A stretch of 64,000 nucleotides of DNA from Marvania coccoides (Eukaryota; Chlorophyta; Trebouxiophyceae; Chlorellales; Chlorellaceae). The stretch lies in the NCBI GenBank assembly GCA_963854735.1, contig OY978108.1:558001-622000 (forward strand), read 5' to 3'. The notes below the pieces were generated by a model. It did not search any database. It was not told the DNA's origin and worked only from the letters and a program-made list of their open reading frames with translations. This document shows, in pieces, positions 32,901 through 45,569 of this stretch. A program made the translations under genes and the position numbers. Numbering within the stretch: position 1 is the first letter of the stretch; every line of letters starts with the position of its first letter.

Positions 32901-35403
32901 GGCAAGTCCAAGGCCAAAGCGCGCAGCGCCGAGGTGCAGGCGGTGCTGGAAGGCATGATGGGAGGAGGAGGGGCGCCTTCTGCAGCCCCAGCCGGCAGGA
33001 GCGGCAGCGGGGGAGGCGGCATTGCCACCCCCGAGCTCCTGCACGACATCAACGAAGGATACGCGGAGCTCGTGCTTGCGCGGTCCCCTCCCGAGTGTGC
33101 CAACCCTCAGGCTGCGTCTTGGACCCCTCGCCTGGCTCTGCAGCCGGCTCCTTCCACCTCGCTCTCTCGGTGGCGTTCCATCCTGCGGGTGATCCTCGGC
33201 TCGAACCCCGTGGACAGCGCCACCCGCATGGGCACTGTGGCAGGCGTTGTGGTGCTGCGCACGCTGCTGCAGGACCGAATTGCCAGCCTCAACGGTCGCA
33301 GCGTGGACCTTGTGCTGCGGCAGGACTTGCGCGGGTTTGTGCGCCTGATTGGGACCTCCATCCTGCAGAGCGCAGCGTCCGCGGTGCTGGCGCCGTCGCT
33401 GCGCCACGTGGCGGACAGCCTGGCGCTGACGTGGCGGCAGCGGCTCACCAGGGCTGCCTCCATCAAGTACCTGTCAGGTTAGTATTAAAATTGGTTTAAT
33501 TCTAGCTGTTTTGTACCTAAAAGGCTGTTCATATAGGTGCAAGTTTATGTGCTACTCTTCGTACGTTTCCCCAGTGATTTTTCCTCTTAAAATCATTTTA
33601 GTTTTTGGTGTTGTTATTTCCCTCTATATTTTTTGTTTATATATATTTCCCTCTATATTCCGGACCATATTTTTACCATCGAGTCTCTCACCTTCCATTA
33701 CCCCCCACTCTGTCGACCTCTAAACAAAACTCATCCCCTTTATTTTCTTCCTTTCTTTTCCCCTCTCGCCATCTACAGGCCGGGTGTACTACACTGTGGC
33801 CGAGCTGGCGGGAATGCGCGACGTCGACCAGCGCCTCACTCGGGACGTAGAACGCCTCGCAGACGACCTCGCTGCCCTCATCCCCACCCTCGTCAAGCCT
33901 GTCGTGGACGTCGCGTGGTTTTCGTGGCAGCTGTGGCGGCTGTCGGGCCCTAGAGGCATGGCCATTCTGTACGCCTACACCGCGCTGGGATACGGCTGCC
34001 TTCGGGCGGTGACGCCGGACTTTGCGGGGCTGTTGAAGCGCGAGTACTGGCTGGAGGGGGCGTTCCGCAACGCGCACGCGCGGCTGCGGGCGCACGCGGA
34101 GAGCGTGGCATTTTTTGGCGGCGGGAAGAAGGAAGGGCGGCTGGTGGGCACCGCGTTCGAGTCGCTGGCGGCGCACATGCGGTCGCTGATCGGGCTGCGG
34201 TGGGCGTACGGCGCTGCGGACGAGTTTTTCGCCAAGCAGCTGCCGCACTCCATTACGTGGGTGCTGACGCTGTTTTATGCTCTGGATCAGAAAGGAGACT
34301 TCAGCAGCACCGTGTTCCAAGGGGAGCTGGTGCACAACATCCGCTACCTCGCATCCGTCGTCACCCAGTGCTTCTCGGCCTTCGGGGAGCTCCTGGCGCT
34401 GCCAAAGCGATTTGCCGAAATTTCCGGCGGCATCGGCCGTGTCAGCGAGATGCTGGAGGTCATCGACCGCGCGAAAGCGGCGGAAACCGCGGCGCTGCGC
34501 GCCGAACAGGCCGCCGCCGCCGCGGGCGACCGCGACCGCGATTGTATTGCCTTTGAGAACGTCGATGTCGTGACCCCAGGAGGAAAGGTTTTGGCACGCG
34601 CGCTTACGTTCGCAGTCCCCCGCGGCACCTCGGTGCTCGTGACGGGGCCCAATGGCGCGGGCAAAACCTCGCTGTTCCGCATGCTGGGCGGGCTGTGGCC
34701 CCTGCCTGGTGGTGAAATTCGCCGCCCCGGGAAAGCCGGTACAGGGCTGGACACAGGGGACATTTATTACGTACCGCAGAAGCCGTACACCACTATCGGC
34801 ACGCTGCGGGAGCAGATCGCATACCCGCTGACCACCGCTCACGCCAGGCAGAAGTTTGGCTCAGCGGCGGACCCCCCGGCGGCGCTGGATGCTGCGCTGG
34901 ACGCGCTGATGGGGGTGGTGCGGCTGGGCTACCTGGTGGAACGTGAGTTAGAGTTATCATAGATTAATAAGCTTTATTTTTTGCTTAGTTTGGTGTAATT
35001 TTGTGCTGTTTCTGCCTCCGAAAACGCCGTTTTGATTTCTTTCATAACAATCTCACGTTCATTCTTTTCATTTTTTTTAGGCGAGGGCGGGTGGAACGCG
35101 GTGCAGGAGTGGGGTGAGGTGCTCTCTCTGGGGGAGCAGCAGCGCCTGGGTATGGCTCGACTGTTTTTTCATCACCCCAAATTTGGCATTCTCGATGAGT
35201 GCACCAATGCGACGTCTGTGGACGTGGAGGAGGCGCTGTACGCGCACGCCCGGGGACTAGGCATTACGTTGGTCACCATTACGCAGCGTACTGCCTTGGT
35301 GAAGTACCATTCGAGGGAGCTGAGACTGGTTGATGGGGACGGAGCTTGGGAGGTGCGTGAGATTCGGGAGGCCCCACAGAAGAAGGAGGAGGAGCAGGCG
35401 TAG
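29977..35403 (+). CDS. PXA1: Full-size peroxisomal ABCD transporter (PXA1/COMATOSE-like)
   Basis: Exons 29977-30537, 30677-31480, 31608-31857, 32052-32296, 32547-33477, 33779-34942, 35081-35403; 1425 aa. Two half-transporters are fused, the arrangement of plant COMATOSE/PXA1, which imports fatty acyl-CoA and related substrates for beta-oxidation. Each half has the ABCD membrane domain (EPVAFYGG / ESVAFFGG, the EEA-like loop region) and an ATPase: Walker [18 protein letters not shown] (about 473) and [17 protein letters not shown] (about 1220), signature [14 protein letters not shown] in both, and Walker [12 protein letters not shown] and [12 protein letters not shown] 100-residue Ser/Gly/Ala-rich linker joins the halves. 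Exon 5 is preceded by a run of 22 C ending in the acceptor CAG. The start is the first in-frame ATG after an upstream ATG at 29969. Confidence 0.93.
32523..32544 (+). repeat. poly-C run (22 nt) at the acceptor of ABCD intron 4
   Basis: Twenty-two consecutive C residues followed directly by AG and the exon. It serves as, or replaces, the polypyrimidine tract. Length may vary or be misassembled. Confidence 0.9.
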
Positions 35404-35567
35404 ATGGAGAGATGTCGGCGATGATAACAATTTTGTGAATACTAAGAAGAAAATGCTTTTTTTTAACCACAAGAGCGCACGGCAGGGCAGCATTTTTCTT
35501 GGCTGGTCACCCTGAACTACACCATCATTTTTTCTCTCCCTTTTTAATACAATGCAAAATAGGAGAT

Positions 35568-36597
35568 TCAGGAAATTGGCCTGGAAAGGATGTGGGCGTG
35601 CCAGATCTGCAATTAGAATTAGAAAGAAAGAAGAGTGACATTGAATTGTAGCTGAACGGTTCTAGCACGTGGGGCGCTGGTTCGGCGATGGATACTTACC
35701 CCTGGCACCGATTTCAGGAGGGGCGGGTTGATCCAGTACATCCACTGCCATTGCTTTCCCTCGGGATCGCGATTCAGCGCAATGAGCTCCTCAAGCCGAG
35801 GAATTTCTAATTCGACCGAAGACCACAGCACGTGGTGCTCAACGCCGTCTTCAAACGCGTACGGAAAGTCCTACAGAATTAGGGAATGTTCAAATAAATG
35901 CGCTGGTTGTGTGTCAGAGCATTCAAGGGTGATTGCCCAAGGCAAGCTCTAAATACTTCTTCCGTCAAGTGCATGATGTGTTTTCCCGCACATTTAGTCT
36001 CCATTCAATGCGCTCCTCAGCTCCAAAGTCCTCCGTAACCACTGCTATGAGCTTCCTATCTGCACAAATGCAAGTTTAATGTCCATTCTTGTTTTCTTTC
36101 TGGTCAACAAGAATTGCAGCGTTGATAACCTACCTGGGTTGGACTCGCAGGCAAAATTGAAAATTGAAGCATACAGGTAGTCGGTGACAGTGGCATATTT
36201 TGCTTTGACGTTTAACTCCATGAATTTCCTATAGCGCCGCTTTTCCAGAGGCATACGGCCGAGGTACGAAAGAGCCATCGCCGATCCGTCCTCAATGAGG
36301 GTCTCCGCTTCCTCCCAAGACATCGGTTCTATCCTCAAGCCTTCAGAAATGTAAAAATATTTTGGGTCATTTTGTTTAGACAGTGGAGGCGATTGGGAAG
36401 AAAGCAGCGTCGGAACGACCCCCCCTCCCACCTTGCACTCCCCGCAACCGCTCCCAATCAGGGCTCTCGGCTCTATCATACTGTGCAAATAGTTCAGCCA
36501 TCAATCTCTCAGCTTCAGCATGCCTCTCAGTGACGGCATCTCCTCCCCCTTCCTTCTTCTCTTTGGGAGGTGTCGTGCGAGGGAGAAGCCAAGTCAT
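35568..36597 (-). CDS. DUF3605-family protein
   Basis: Exons 36597-36432, 36340-36134, 36059-35992, 35870-35700, 35606-35568; 216 aa. The model joins MSWEEAETLIEDG and LGRMPLEKRRYRKF, YLYASIFNFAC, then EDFGAEERIEWRLN, and the family hallmark FPYAFEDGVEHHVLWS, ending WHAHILSRPIS. This resembles the DUF3605 family known mainly from fungi and protists, where FPY-F-DG-EH and a final H-H motif are conserved; no activity is known. Five small exons, with a 39-nt last exon that supplies the conserved WHAH. No targeting signal is evident. Convergent with the ABCD gene (164 bp gap). Confidence 0.7.
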
Positions 36598-37414
36598 AGC
36601 TTTAGTTTTTATAGGTATATCAAGTTAGAATACGCAATTGCTGCTTTCACGGAGCTCTGAACTTGTTGCAAAAAAATAATGAAACTAATTAATTAGAAGA
36701 AGTTCTAAATTTTGCAGCACGAAGGGGTTTAGGATTAAGGCATCTCTTGGGTCATTAATATAATAATTATATAATATTGTATATTGATATTTTAACAAAT
36801 ACTACGGAGGGGAATAAGACCGACACATTCGAATGAAATCGTTTTTTTCTTTCCCACCGTCAAGTCCTGTCGTAGTCACGAGCCCTGCCGATTGCAGCGA
36901 CTTCGAATTTATCCTACATTTTTTCCATTGAGGTGCGCTTTCAGCGCCGTTTCTTTTTCTGTAGGCCCGCAGCTGGGGTTTATTTGTTTGTTTATGTGCA
37001 GCAAAGACCTCCTTTCCAAAGTCCTCATGGGGGATAAACTTGTGCTAAAAAATGGGTTACAGAAATGTTCAAAGCTGGTTAAGTAGCATAAGAAAGAAGA
37101 AAAGGAAATTATCGCCATGGCTTGTCAAAAACACCCAGAGTTCCACGCTGAAAAAATAAAACGCTTGGGCTCTTCCATGCGTAAAGTTAAGAGCAAAAAA
37201 AAGAAACGGAAAAAGAAATATATAATGATCTGGTTTAGGGATACGCTGAAAGAACGAGGGAAAAAATCAGGCCGATATATTGATGAATTCTGTGCAAACG
37301 TGGTTAAGATATGTGTATTTAAGATACGATGCTACGCGCTGTGCGGCAGAAAAAAGGCTTTTCCTGCGCGCTCTTCCATCTAACCAACCAGCTGCTGCAA
37401 GCGGTGCTCGACAC
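36598..37414. other. intergenic between DUF3605 gene and SMARCAD1-like gene
   Basis: 817 bp, AT-rich, holding the DUF3605 promoter and the 3' UTR of the remodeller. A lysine-rich open stretch on the plus strand (37117-37383) is simply A-rich DNA. Confidence 0.35.
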
Positions 37415-37827
37415 TCAATGAAGCTTCCACACCGTCTTGACTTCCCCAGCCTGAGCAGACTGCTGGCCGCTGCCGTCAGCCGCCGCTGCAGCCCCATCTG
37501 CCGCCACCTCCTCCCCCTGCGGCTGCTCAGGCACTGCCGCTAAGGCAGCAGGGGCTTTTTGGTTAAAAATCGGCCTCTGAGCCCCACCATCGACTTCCTC
37601 GTCCTCTGCACTCATCATTTCAGAGGCTGCGGCCATGGAAACGTCCATTCCAGGCTGTGCAACTGATTGGCTAACCGCCCCAACTGCTGCAGCCATCGCA
37701 GGCGGCGGCTGCACGACCTGCTCCTCCACCTGAGCCATCGAAAACTCCGGCTCATTCTTTGGCTCAAGCGTGAGCACCTCGGGCTTCATCTCAGGTACAA
37801 CAGCGGCACGGTAGCCATTGCTTTCCG

Positions 37828-37858
<31 letters not shown>

Positions 37859-40800
37859 TTGCTGCTGCGGCTCCTCTTCCTTGAACTGCGGCGCAGCGGC
37901 GGCTGCAGCAGCAGGCTCAGATTTGACGTGGTCTGCTCTTTGCCGCGCAGTCCGCTCAGCCTCTTTCAGCGCCTCCTCCGCCTCCTCGACAGGCGGCTCT
38001 TCCTCGAATTCGTCCTTTCCGGCGAACAGCGACTGCAGGATGGCTCCCATCTGCTGCCGCTCAACCGCTGCTTCCTTCTGGCGGACGCCTCTGCCGGTGG
38101 TAATGCCGTCCAGTACAGCGTGGTCAAGCTTGAGCTTGTTCTGGCTGAGGCTGTAGATGTTATGGTCCACGGTGCCTTTGGTGACCAGGCGGTACACAGA
38201 CACGGGCTTGGTCTGCCCCAGGCGGTGGCACCTGAAAGGAGAAGGGATAAAATGGACGGGAATAATAAGTAATGTTGTATTATTAATTATGGTGATCGTG
38301 TGAGAAATAAATGCCACTTGATAAAGAATATGTTTCTAGCGGGAGATGAACAAATAACAACAGAAAAATGAACATAAGAAGTGAAAAATTAGTGGGGAGA
38401 AAAATGTTTCAACGGCAGCAACTAAAAAAAATCTCGCTGTCATTCATCCCTCACCTGTCCTCTGCTTGGCGATCGATCTGCGGGTTGAAGTCCACGTCGT
38501 GCAGAATGACGGTGTCAGCGCCCGTGAGGTTCAGCCCTTGCCCGCCCGCGCGCGTCGACAGCAGGAACGCAAACACATCATCGCTGGTATTGAACCGATC
38601 CACAGTCGCCAAGCGCTCGTCAACCGCCGTACTGCCGTCCAACCGCACGTATGGCAGCCGCAGCTCGTCCATCAGCCACTCGATCACGTCCAGCACCGCC
38701 GTCCACTGCGAGAAAATGAGCGGGCGTGACCCCTCCATCTTCAGCTTCGGCAGCAGGTCCGCCAGGAAGCGAAATTTGGTGGAGGTCATGAGGTGGGTGG
38801 TGTCGAGGCGGTCCTCAATGAAGCTGGGCCCAGAGTTGAAGCAGAAGGCGTGCAGGGAGTAGTCAGAGTAGGCGAGCAGCTCGTCAGTCACCCGGCGGAT
38901 GGTGGCGTTGCCGCTGAAGAGCTGGGCTGCAAACGCCTTTTTGGCGATGGCTCCCACCTTGGCGTCGTCATAGTGGTTCCTGATGAGCAGCGGGTGCTGT
39001 GCGATCTTGCGCAGGTGGGTGAACATGTGGTTGATCTTTTTGGCGCCCAGCGTCTTCACAAACTTTTCCATGCCAGCCTCGCCCTCCTCCTCCAGAGTGG
39101 AGGCCGTCTTGCCGTTGATCTGGTTGCGCAAGCTCTACACAAGATGGCAAACAAAAGAGAACGCGGGTGAGAAATAAAGTATTTATATACATTCAATTCT
39201 TAGACAACTGGTAATTTATTGAAAAAGAAATTAATAAAGGCCATGTTTCCGTGTTTCCTCACCTGCACACTGGCCTGGTACAGCGCGTCCTGCTCCGGGG
39301 TCATCGGAATGAACTCGGTGACGTGTCGCTTCTCCGTCAGCTGCCCCGCAACTTCCGTCTTCAACCGCCGCAGCACAAACGGCCCCAGCAGTGATTTCAT
39401 GCGGTCCGTCAGCTCCCGCACCTCTCCGTCGTCGCCCTGCAGCATTTTCACAAAGTCCTCGAAGCCCTGCGCCGCAAACACCGTCGGCAGCAGGAAGTGC
39501 ATTAAGTTTTGCAGCTCGAGGAGGTCATTCTGCAGCGGCGTTCCAGTCATCATGATGCGGCGGCGGCTGACGTTGGCCACGCGGCGCAGGCGCGTGGTGC
39601 GCTGCGCGCTGCGGTTCTTCAGTGCGTGCGCCTCGTCCATGATGAGGTGGCTCCACCGCCACGACTCCAAGAAATCCCGGTCTGACCGCTGATCAGGGGA
39701 ATCGCGCTCAAAGAGGGTGTAGGAGGTGAGCATGACGTGGAAGGGGGCGGGCGCCAGCTGGGCGCCGTAGTCCCACTTGGGAGGAGGGACCTCGGTGGCG
39801 GGGCCTGCAATATTTAAAGAATTCACGGGAAGTGTATTTTTCTTAGTTGGATATCAAGAGGGGGGGATTAGATATTAACGACAGGAGTTCGAAGCCAGAT
39901 CACTGAATATCGATTTGTATAGCAAGCTGTCGGCTCAAAAACACGAAAAGAGGGGGGGGGGGGGGGGGGGGGGCAGGGACAAAATATTGGAAACAGTTCA
40001 AAATTTACCTGGCGGCAGGCCATTGCCATCCTCGTGCGCCCGCTTCACGTCGAACTCATCGTCGCTCTCGTGCATATGATCCAGGCCTAGCGGATCGTCG
40101 TCGTGGGGGTCCTCTGTGGCCAGCCTCTCGGCCTCGTTGGCGCGATCGCTGGCAGCAGCCTCGGCCAACACGTCTGCGTCCTGCAAGTCCGCCAGATCGT
40201 CATCCACCTGCACAGAGAATCGTAAAATCGTAGTTAACTTTGGATTCGCTGACAATTACTATAGGTAAAACAGCTGGGAAAATGCTCAAATTTCTGCCTC
40301 ATAGGCTGCAAAATAGACGAAAAATAAAACAAATGGCTGATTTCCCTACCTGCTCCCCGCGCTCCAGCCGCGCCCGCAGCTCCTTCAGCCGCCGCCTCAC
40401 CACCGAGCGGTGCTTGCCGTAGTACACGACGCTCTTCAGCCCCGGGCACCAACGCCGCAGCTCGCGCTGCCAGTTCTCCAGCAGCGAGGCAGGGACAACA
40501 ACGAGGTGCGGCCCCGGGTCCTTATCCAGCAGCTTGATGGCACCCAGGTAGGAGATGAGCTGGGCGGTCTTGCCGAGGCCCATCTCATCGGCGAGAATGG
40601 CTACAGGAAGCAAGGAAGGGGAGAAAAGAACGTTTTGAGTGTAAATTAAACATAAAAATTAGCAAATTATAAACCAGTATAGTTCTATGTACGAAAACAA
40701 TGATTCTATTCGTTTTTTCTCACCTCCGCCAACCTCGGTGCGGTACAGCAGCATCAGGAAGTTAACCCCCACAATCTGGTAGGGCTTCAGGTAGCGCGCA

Positions 40801-41989
40801 GTGTCCCCACACGCCTCAATCAGCTGCGCCTGGCTCACCCTCGACGACTCTGGGTCGGTTCCACCAAACCGACCCTCCGCCACGGCGGCTTTTCCGCCCT
40901 TCCCCAGGTGCGACAGCAGCGCTTTTGAGATTTCTTCGCAGCGGCGCACGACCTCGTCGGCGTAGTCGCGCCCCGTGGTGTCTTCCGCCTGGAACAGCCG
41001 GTCCCCTGCTGCCTTGTTGCGCTTGTCCACAGACACTCTCATATTTCTCATGGAGTTGGAGCCGATGTGAACCGGTGGGAGGCCTAGCTGCGCGCGCGCG
41101 CGCGCCAGCAGCGTCTGAAACAGCTGCGTCTGCTGGGCATGGCCCATGTGGGAAAGGCCGCCTGTGGCGTGCAGCTGGCGGAAGTGGTGGGAAGCTAATG
41201 CCTGAGCTTGCTGGTTGCCGTCCACTGCCTGGCGCTTGGCCGGGGGCTCTCCGCCCATGCCGCGGCCGCTGGAGCCGCCGCCATAGGACGCGGCGAACTG
41301 CTGCTGCAGCATCTGGCTGGGGGCTGCGACGGGGGCGGGGGGGCGCTGCTGCTGCATCAGCTGCTGCTGCTGCTGCATCAGTTGGTTCCGCTGCAGCATC
41401 ATGATCATCTGCACAGTCTGCATCTGCTGCTGCGTGAGCTGCTGCCCGCTGGCCATGGCCGCGGTGAGCTGCTGCTGCTGCATCTGCATGGCCTGCATCT
41501 GCTGCAGGGACTGCATCTGCTGCAGCGCCGCCTGCTGGGCGGGGGACATCCCCTGCGCTGCTGCGTCGAACACGGCGTCGCCAAACGCAGAGTTCATTGT
41601 GTTGGGGGAAAGTGGAGCCATGCCTGGGATGGTCACTGCGCACGAGAGAAAACACAGAGAGGTTGTTGTTAAGTGGTCGGGAGACAGGCGGGAAAAATAT
41701 TTTAGAAGTGATTTTGGGGGGGTCGCGCGGCTTAAAACCCAGCGCGGCCGCTTAGAAACGCAGCAAATGTTTAAATGAGGGTGAACAGCGCAGGATTGGG
41801 CCGCGCGATCTTCGACCATGACTTACTTCTCTCATTCGAAGCGGGCTGGTGCAGGGTGCCCAGCCTCTCTGGCTGCGCAGCGACAGGCTGAGCTGTCATC
41901 GTACTCGGTAGGTTGAGCTGCACGCCTGGCATCGCCGGCTCCTGCTGCAAAGAGCCATCTTGGTGATAGGACATAGAGCCTCGTTCCAC
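37415..41989 (-). CDS. SMARCAD1/Fun30 (ETL1)-type SNF2 chromatin remodeller
   Basis: Exons 41989-41827, 41635-40724, 40600-40350, 40207-40009, 39804-39263, 39134-38455, 38231-37415; 1187 aa. The N-terminal 190 residues are Gln/Met-rich (repeated QQMQ). The helicase core has motif [13 protein letters not shown] (361-372), [23 protein letters not shown] box MDEAHALKN (565-568), [63 protein letters not shown] and the arginine-finger motif [12 protein letters not shown]. The LENW and KIAQHPLL variants suit the Fun30/SMARCAD1 subfamily better than ISWI, CHD or INO80. An acidic insert encoded by exon 4 ([13 protein letters not shown] to DDEFDVK) lies between motifs Ia and II. The C-terminus has polyQ and Ala-rich tracts. 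No CUE domain was recognised. Confidence 0.85.
37828..37866 (-). repeat. CAG/CTG trinucleotide tract coding polyglutamine
   Basis: An interrupted run of CTG (plus strand) encodes about 13 residues, mainly glutamine, near the C-terminus of the SNF2 protein. It is in frame and expected to be length-polymorphic. Confidence 0.8.
39952..39973 (-). repeat. poly-G run (22 nt; poly-C on the coding strand) in an intron of the SNF2 gene
   Basis: Twenty-two G on the plus strand, in the intron 40008-39805, about 35 nt after the donor. It reads as C on the sense strand, like the tract in the ABCD gene. Confidence 0.9.
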
Positions 41990-42395
41990 CGCACCGAGAA
42001 CGCGGACAATTAAATAGGCGTTTTAAGTTGTTCAACACACTAGCTGTTGTGTTGTGTGTTTTAAATTTCTTGCGCGCTCGTTGTTAGCGGTATAAAAATA
42101 ACTGTGCGACAGAGGTTGCAAGCAACTCGGCTCGCAGCAAAAAGAACGACGCCGCACAAAGAACTTTTTCAAGAAGTGCTGGTGAGGATTTGGAGGGTTT
42201 TGGAGGGGGGGAAGGCTGTCACAAGTCGCCAAGGCGACTTGGAGAACTTTCTTCCCAACTGCTCCCTCGACGATAGCGATGATAGCGACCCGCATTTCGT
42301 GTTTCCTATAGCTTTTTGAGGTGATCAGGTGTAGATCTAGCGCTGTCGACAGCACAGCTGGGCTTGGATTTTTGGGAAACAGTGAAATAACAAAC
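41990..42395. promoter_or_regulatory. divergent promoter region SNF2 gene / plastid SecY
   Basis: 406 bp between divergent starts. An in-frame upstream ATG for SecY occurs at 42321, so the exact boundary is uncertain. No clear elements. Confidence 0.4.
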
Positions 42396-44457
42396 ATGCT
42401 TCTTGGCTTGAGGAACTTGCCTGCGGCACGCCAAGGGACCGCTGTTTCGGGAAGTGCCGCTGTCTCGCACCGTAAGTCGTCGACTCAGCATCCCACATTC
42501 TTCCATACGGCATGAATATATCTCACATTCCCGGCCACCTCTCATCTCTCATTATATTTATTTTCAGGCCCGTCCCTGCTGCGCAACGCCTCCTCTGAAC
42601 GGCGGCTACGCCTGACACCTAGCGCAGCAGCCTCCGCCGGGGCCATCCCTGCCCCAGGGCAGTGGCTGGGCCCCGCCAGCAGGGGGAAATCTTCATCGCC
42701 GCAAGTCATCGATATTCCCACAGAAGCAGAGGAAGGCCTCCCTCGCTACGGCATGGAGCTCACGCCCGAAGAGTGGAACCCCCTGGGCCTGCCCCTGCAG
42801 CCCACGGTCATGGCGGCCAGCACAGGCGGCCCTGGGGGGCGGCCCTCAGGCCTCAACAGCGGCGACTCGGGCTCCGGTTTTGGCGACTTTTTGTCGGGCG
42901 ATTTGCCGAAGAAACTCGGCCTGCTGCTGGCGCTGCTGGTGTTCTCGCGGCTGGGAGTGTACATCCGGCTGCCAGGCGTTGACGTGGATCGTTTCAGCGA
43001 AGCCATGGGCTCCTCGGGTCTCCTGGGCTACATTGACACCCTTTCAGGCGGCTCCATCTCCAAAGTTGGGGTGTTTTCGCTAGGAATTGTGCCTTACATC
43101 AACGCCTCCATCCTGCTGCAGCTCTTGGCCACCGCGTTCCCCTCCCTGAAGAAGCTGCAGAGGGAGGAGGGGCCGCAGGGGCGGGCCCGCTTCACGCTGT
43201 ATCAAAAGCTCGCCGCGCTGGCGTTTGCGGTGGTGCAAGCGGTGGGACAGCTGTCGTACATTCGACCCTACGTGGATGACTGGTCAGTAGACTGGCTGGT
43301 GAGCGGCGTGCTGGCGTTGACTGCGGGGGCGGTGGTGCTTGTGCACATTGCAGACACCATTACTGAGCTGAAGCTGGGCAACGGCACCTCGGTGCTCATC
43401 TTTGCCAATATCGCGTCCGCGCTGCCCACCTCCGTCGGCGGCGCCATCACGCAAGTAAGTTGCTGTTTTAATTCGATTGATAAACAAGTACCGTTTCTCT
43501 TGTTGTTGCACAAAATAATGTTCCTTCAATTTTCTACTGCTCAGGCGGCGTCCAACCAGCAGGCCAACCTGGCGATCTACGCCTTTGCCTTTTTCCTCAC
43601 CACCCTGGGCATTGTTTACGTTCAAGACGCAGAGCGACAGATCCCGATGACGTACGCCTCCCGCTACCGGGCAGGCTCGCTGCAGCGCCAGGCCTACCTC
43701 CCCTTCAAGGTCAACGCCACCGGCGTCATGCCCGTCATCTTCTCCTCCTCCCTGCTGGCCCTACCCTCGGCAGCAGCCAGGTTTTTCAACACGCCGGTGA
43801 TGGACAAGGCGGCGGCGGCGCTGGCGCCTGGGGGCCCGTTTTACCTGCCCACCAACGTGGCGCTAATCGTGGCGTTCAACTACCTGTACACCTTCCTTCA
43901 GTTGGACCCCAAGGAGCTCAGCGAGCAGCTCAAGCGGCAGGTAGATACCGAAGATATAATATATTATATTCTTGTCCCGGCATTTTTCTTAAATTTGTTC
44001 TTCTTTCTTAAGCCAGCTTTATATACACATCATTTTCGTTCCTTGGCACGATTGTATTAAATATTTAACTTCTGCCAGAGTTGCAAATTAGACTCGGTTT
44101 CTTTATCGGCTGGAACGACTAAATTTCCTTTTCTAACCACCATTCCTCGTGTTTTCCCCCCGCTCTTTATTACAGGGAGCATCTGTCCCAGGCGTGCGCC
44201 CGGGCAGGAGCACCGCAGAGTACATCACAAAGACGCTCGACAGGATGTCGGTGCTTGGCTCCGGCTTCCTGGGGGCGCTGGCGGCGGCGCCCGCGCTGGT
44301 GGAGGCCACCACGGGGCTGCAGGCGTTCCGCGGGTTCGCGGGTACCTCTGTGCTGATTCTGGTGGGCGTTGCCACCGACACGGCGCGCAAGTTTAGGGCG
44401 GAGCTGGCCATGCAGAAGTACGGCGACATTGACAAGCTGTACGATGACTTGAAGTGA
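42396..44457 (+). CDS. SCY1: Plastid SecY (thylakoid Sec translocon channel)
   Basis: Exons 42396-42471, 42568-43454, 43545-43940, 44176-44457; 546 aa from the ATG at 42396 (an in-frame ATG at 42321 would add 25 residues). The first 150 or so residues are transit peptide and linker (MLLGLRNLPAARQGTAVSGS). Ten-helix SecY follows: SRLGVYIRLPGVD, the plug region GGSISKVGVFSLGIVPYINA, LLQLLATAFPSLKKLQREEG, YVQDAERQIPMTYASR, KVNATGVMPVIFSSS and the cytosolic loop ending GVRPGRSTAEYI. It acts with SecA and SecE in protein transport into or across thylakoids. cpSecY1 (thylakoid) is more likely than the envelope SCY2 because of strong bacterial-type conservation; I cannot separate them surely. Confidence 0.95.
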
Positions 44458-44491
44458 AGAAGGCAGAATGCATTGAACTGATTTGAACGAA

Positions 44492-44497
44492 AATAAA
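44492..44497 (+). promoter_or_regulatory. polyadenylation signal candidate of SecY
   Basis: AATAAA 35 nt after the stop codon. Confidence 0.45.
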
Positions 44498-45387
44498 TGT
44501 AATGCGTGAGAAAGACTGGCTTCTTGGGTGGGAGACCAAGGGAGGCGGAGGGGGGGAAACAAGGCGCAGCCTGCCCACCTCATGCTCGCATTTGCCGTCT
44601 CAGGTGTCGCTGCATGCTGCACACGCATCATATTTGAACTTCCGTGTTTTTTTTTTTTTTTTTTTTATTGCCCGAGATTTTTTAGTAGATTGATATCTTT
44701 AATATTATAGATATTGATCTTTCTATTAGCCATTTTCTGCCTCTCGCTCGCGAATTTCGCCCAAACTCGAGTTAATATGAATTATACGACCTGAAAGAAC
44801 TCTCTTGCATGCTCAAACACTCCTCACAAAGCCTTCTGAGACTCCGAACTCAGTATAACGTCAAGCATTAAAAACGCGCGCAAGAACGCGACGAGGCTCC
44901 TGACACGTTTCCTGCGGCCGCAGCGTTCATCTTGCTATATTACAATCAATCTCACATTTCATACGCACTTGAATTGACGTCCCAAGCCTCCTGGGGACTC
45001 TTTTAAATTTGCTTGCCAACGTCCTTTTGGCATCCCCCCGCAACATATTTTGGCCTCCAGCTCGCTTGGTGAGTTCCCTATCCCTTCACAAACACGCCCA
45101 TTGTTGGAAGTAGATACGGTGTTTTGTGCCGTTTGGCTTGCACGGCGTATTGACTGCAAGGCCACGATCGATGTTTACTAAGGCCCTAGAACGATCCTAC
45201 GGGCGGCTCTCATGCTTCCTGAGTGGCCTATTTCTGGCATACACTCGATTTCCGGCCCCGCTGCATCGCCCTGGGCCCCCTTGATCCCATTTCAGTTTTC
45301 CTGATTCTCTCCTGGCTGTTGGGCCCCAAATCTTCGCCTTTGTGATTGCCTCGGTCCCTTTCGGCACCTCTTTTCCACTTTCCGACA

Positions 45388-45394
45388 TATAAAA
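45388..45394 (+). promoter_or_regulatory. TATA-box candidate for the gene at 45570
   Basis: TATAAAA followed by a long C/T-rich stretch without ATG until the coding start, as expected for a core promoter with a pyrimidine-rich 5' UTR. Confidence 0.4.
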
Positions 45395-45569
45395 CACCTC
45401 GTTCTCCTCTTGCACCCCCATTCAATCCTACCACTCTCCTACTCACCTTTTGCTGTACACCCCATGCCCCGCCCACTCACCAATCCCCCAATTATTTTGT
45501 CCTCCCTTTTACTTACAGGCCTTGTTTCATACGTTGCCAACACTGCAGCATCTTTAACCCTTTATCACC

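Larger units (their letters stand above)
44458..45569. other. 1.1 kb intergenic with pyrimidine-rich leader and TATA candidate
   Basis: A run of about 18 T lies near 44647. From about 45290 to 45560 the plus strand is C/T-rich, probably the 5' UTR of the gene at 45570. TATAAAA at 45388-45394 would place transcription start about 150 bp upstream of the ATG. Minus-strand open frames here (45165-44959, 45476-45197) show no family features. Confidence 0.35.

Noticed and set aside
33688..34842. Minus-strand open frame of 384 codons inside the ABCD gene
   Set aside because: It lies antisense to the ATP-binding and membrane exon of a clearly conserved transporter. High GC in third positions suppresses stops on the reverse strand; no domain is visible.
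37117..37383. Lysine-rich plus-strand frame of 88 codons
   Set aside because: It reflects an A-rich spacer; no conservation or splice context.
39881..39900. AGTTCGAAGCC resembling a tRNA B-box
   Set aside because: No A-box, acceptor stem or anticodon arm in the surrounding intron sequence.
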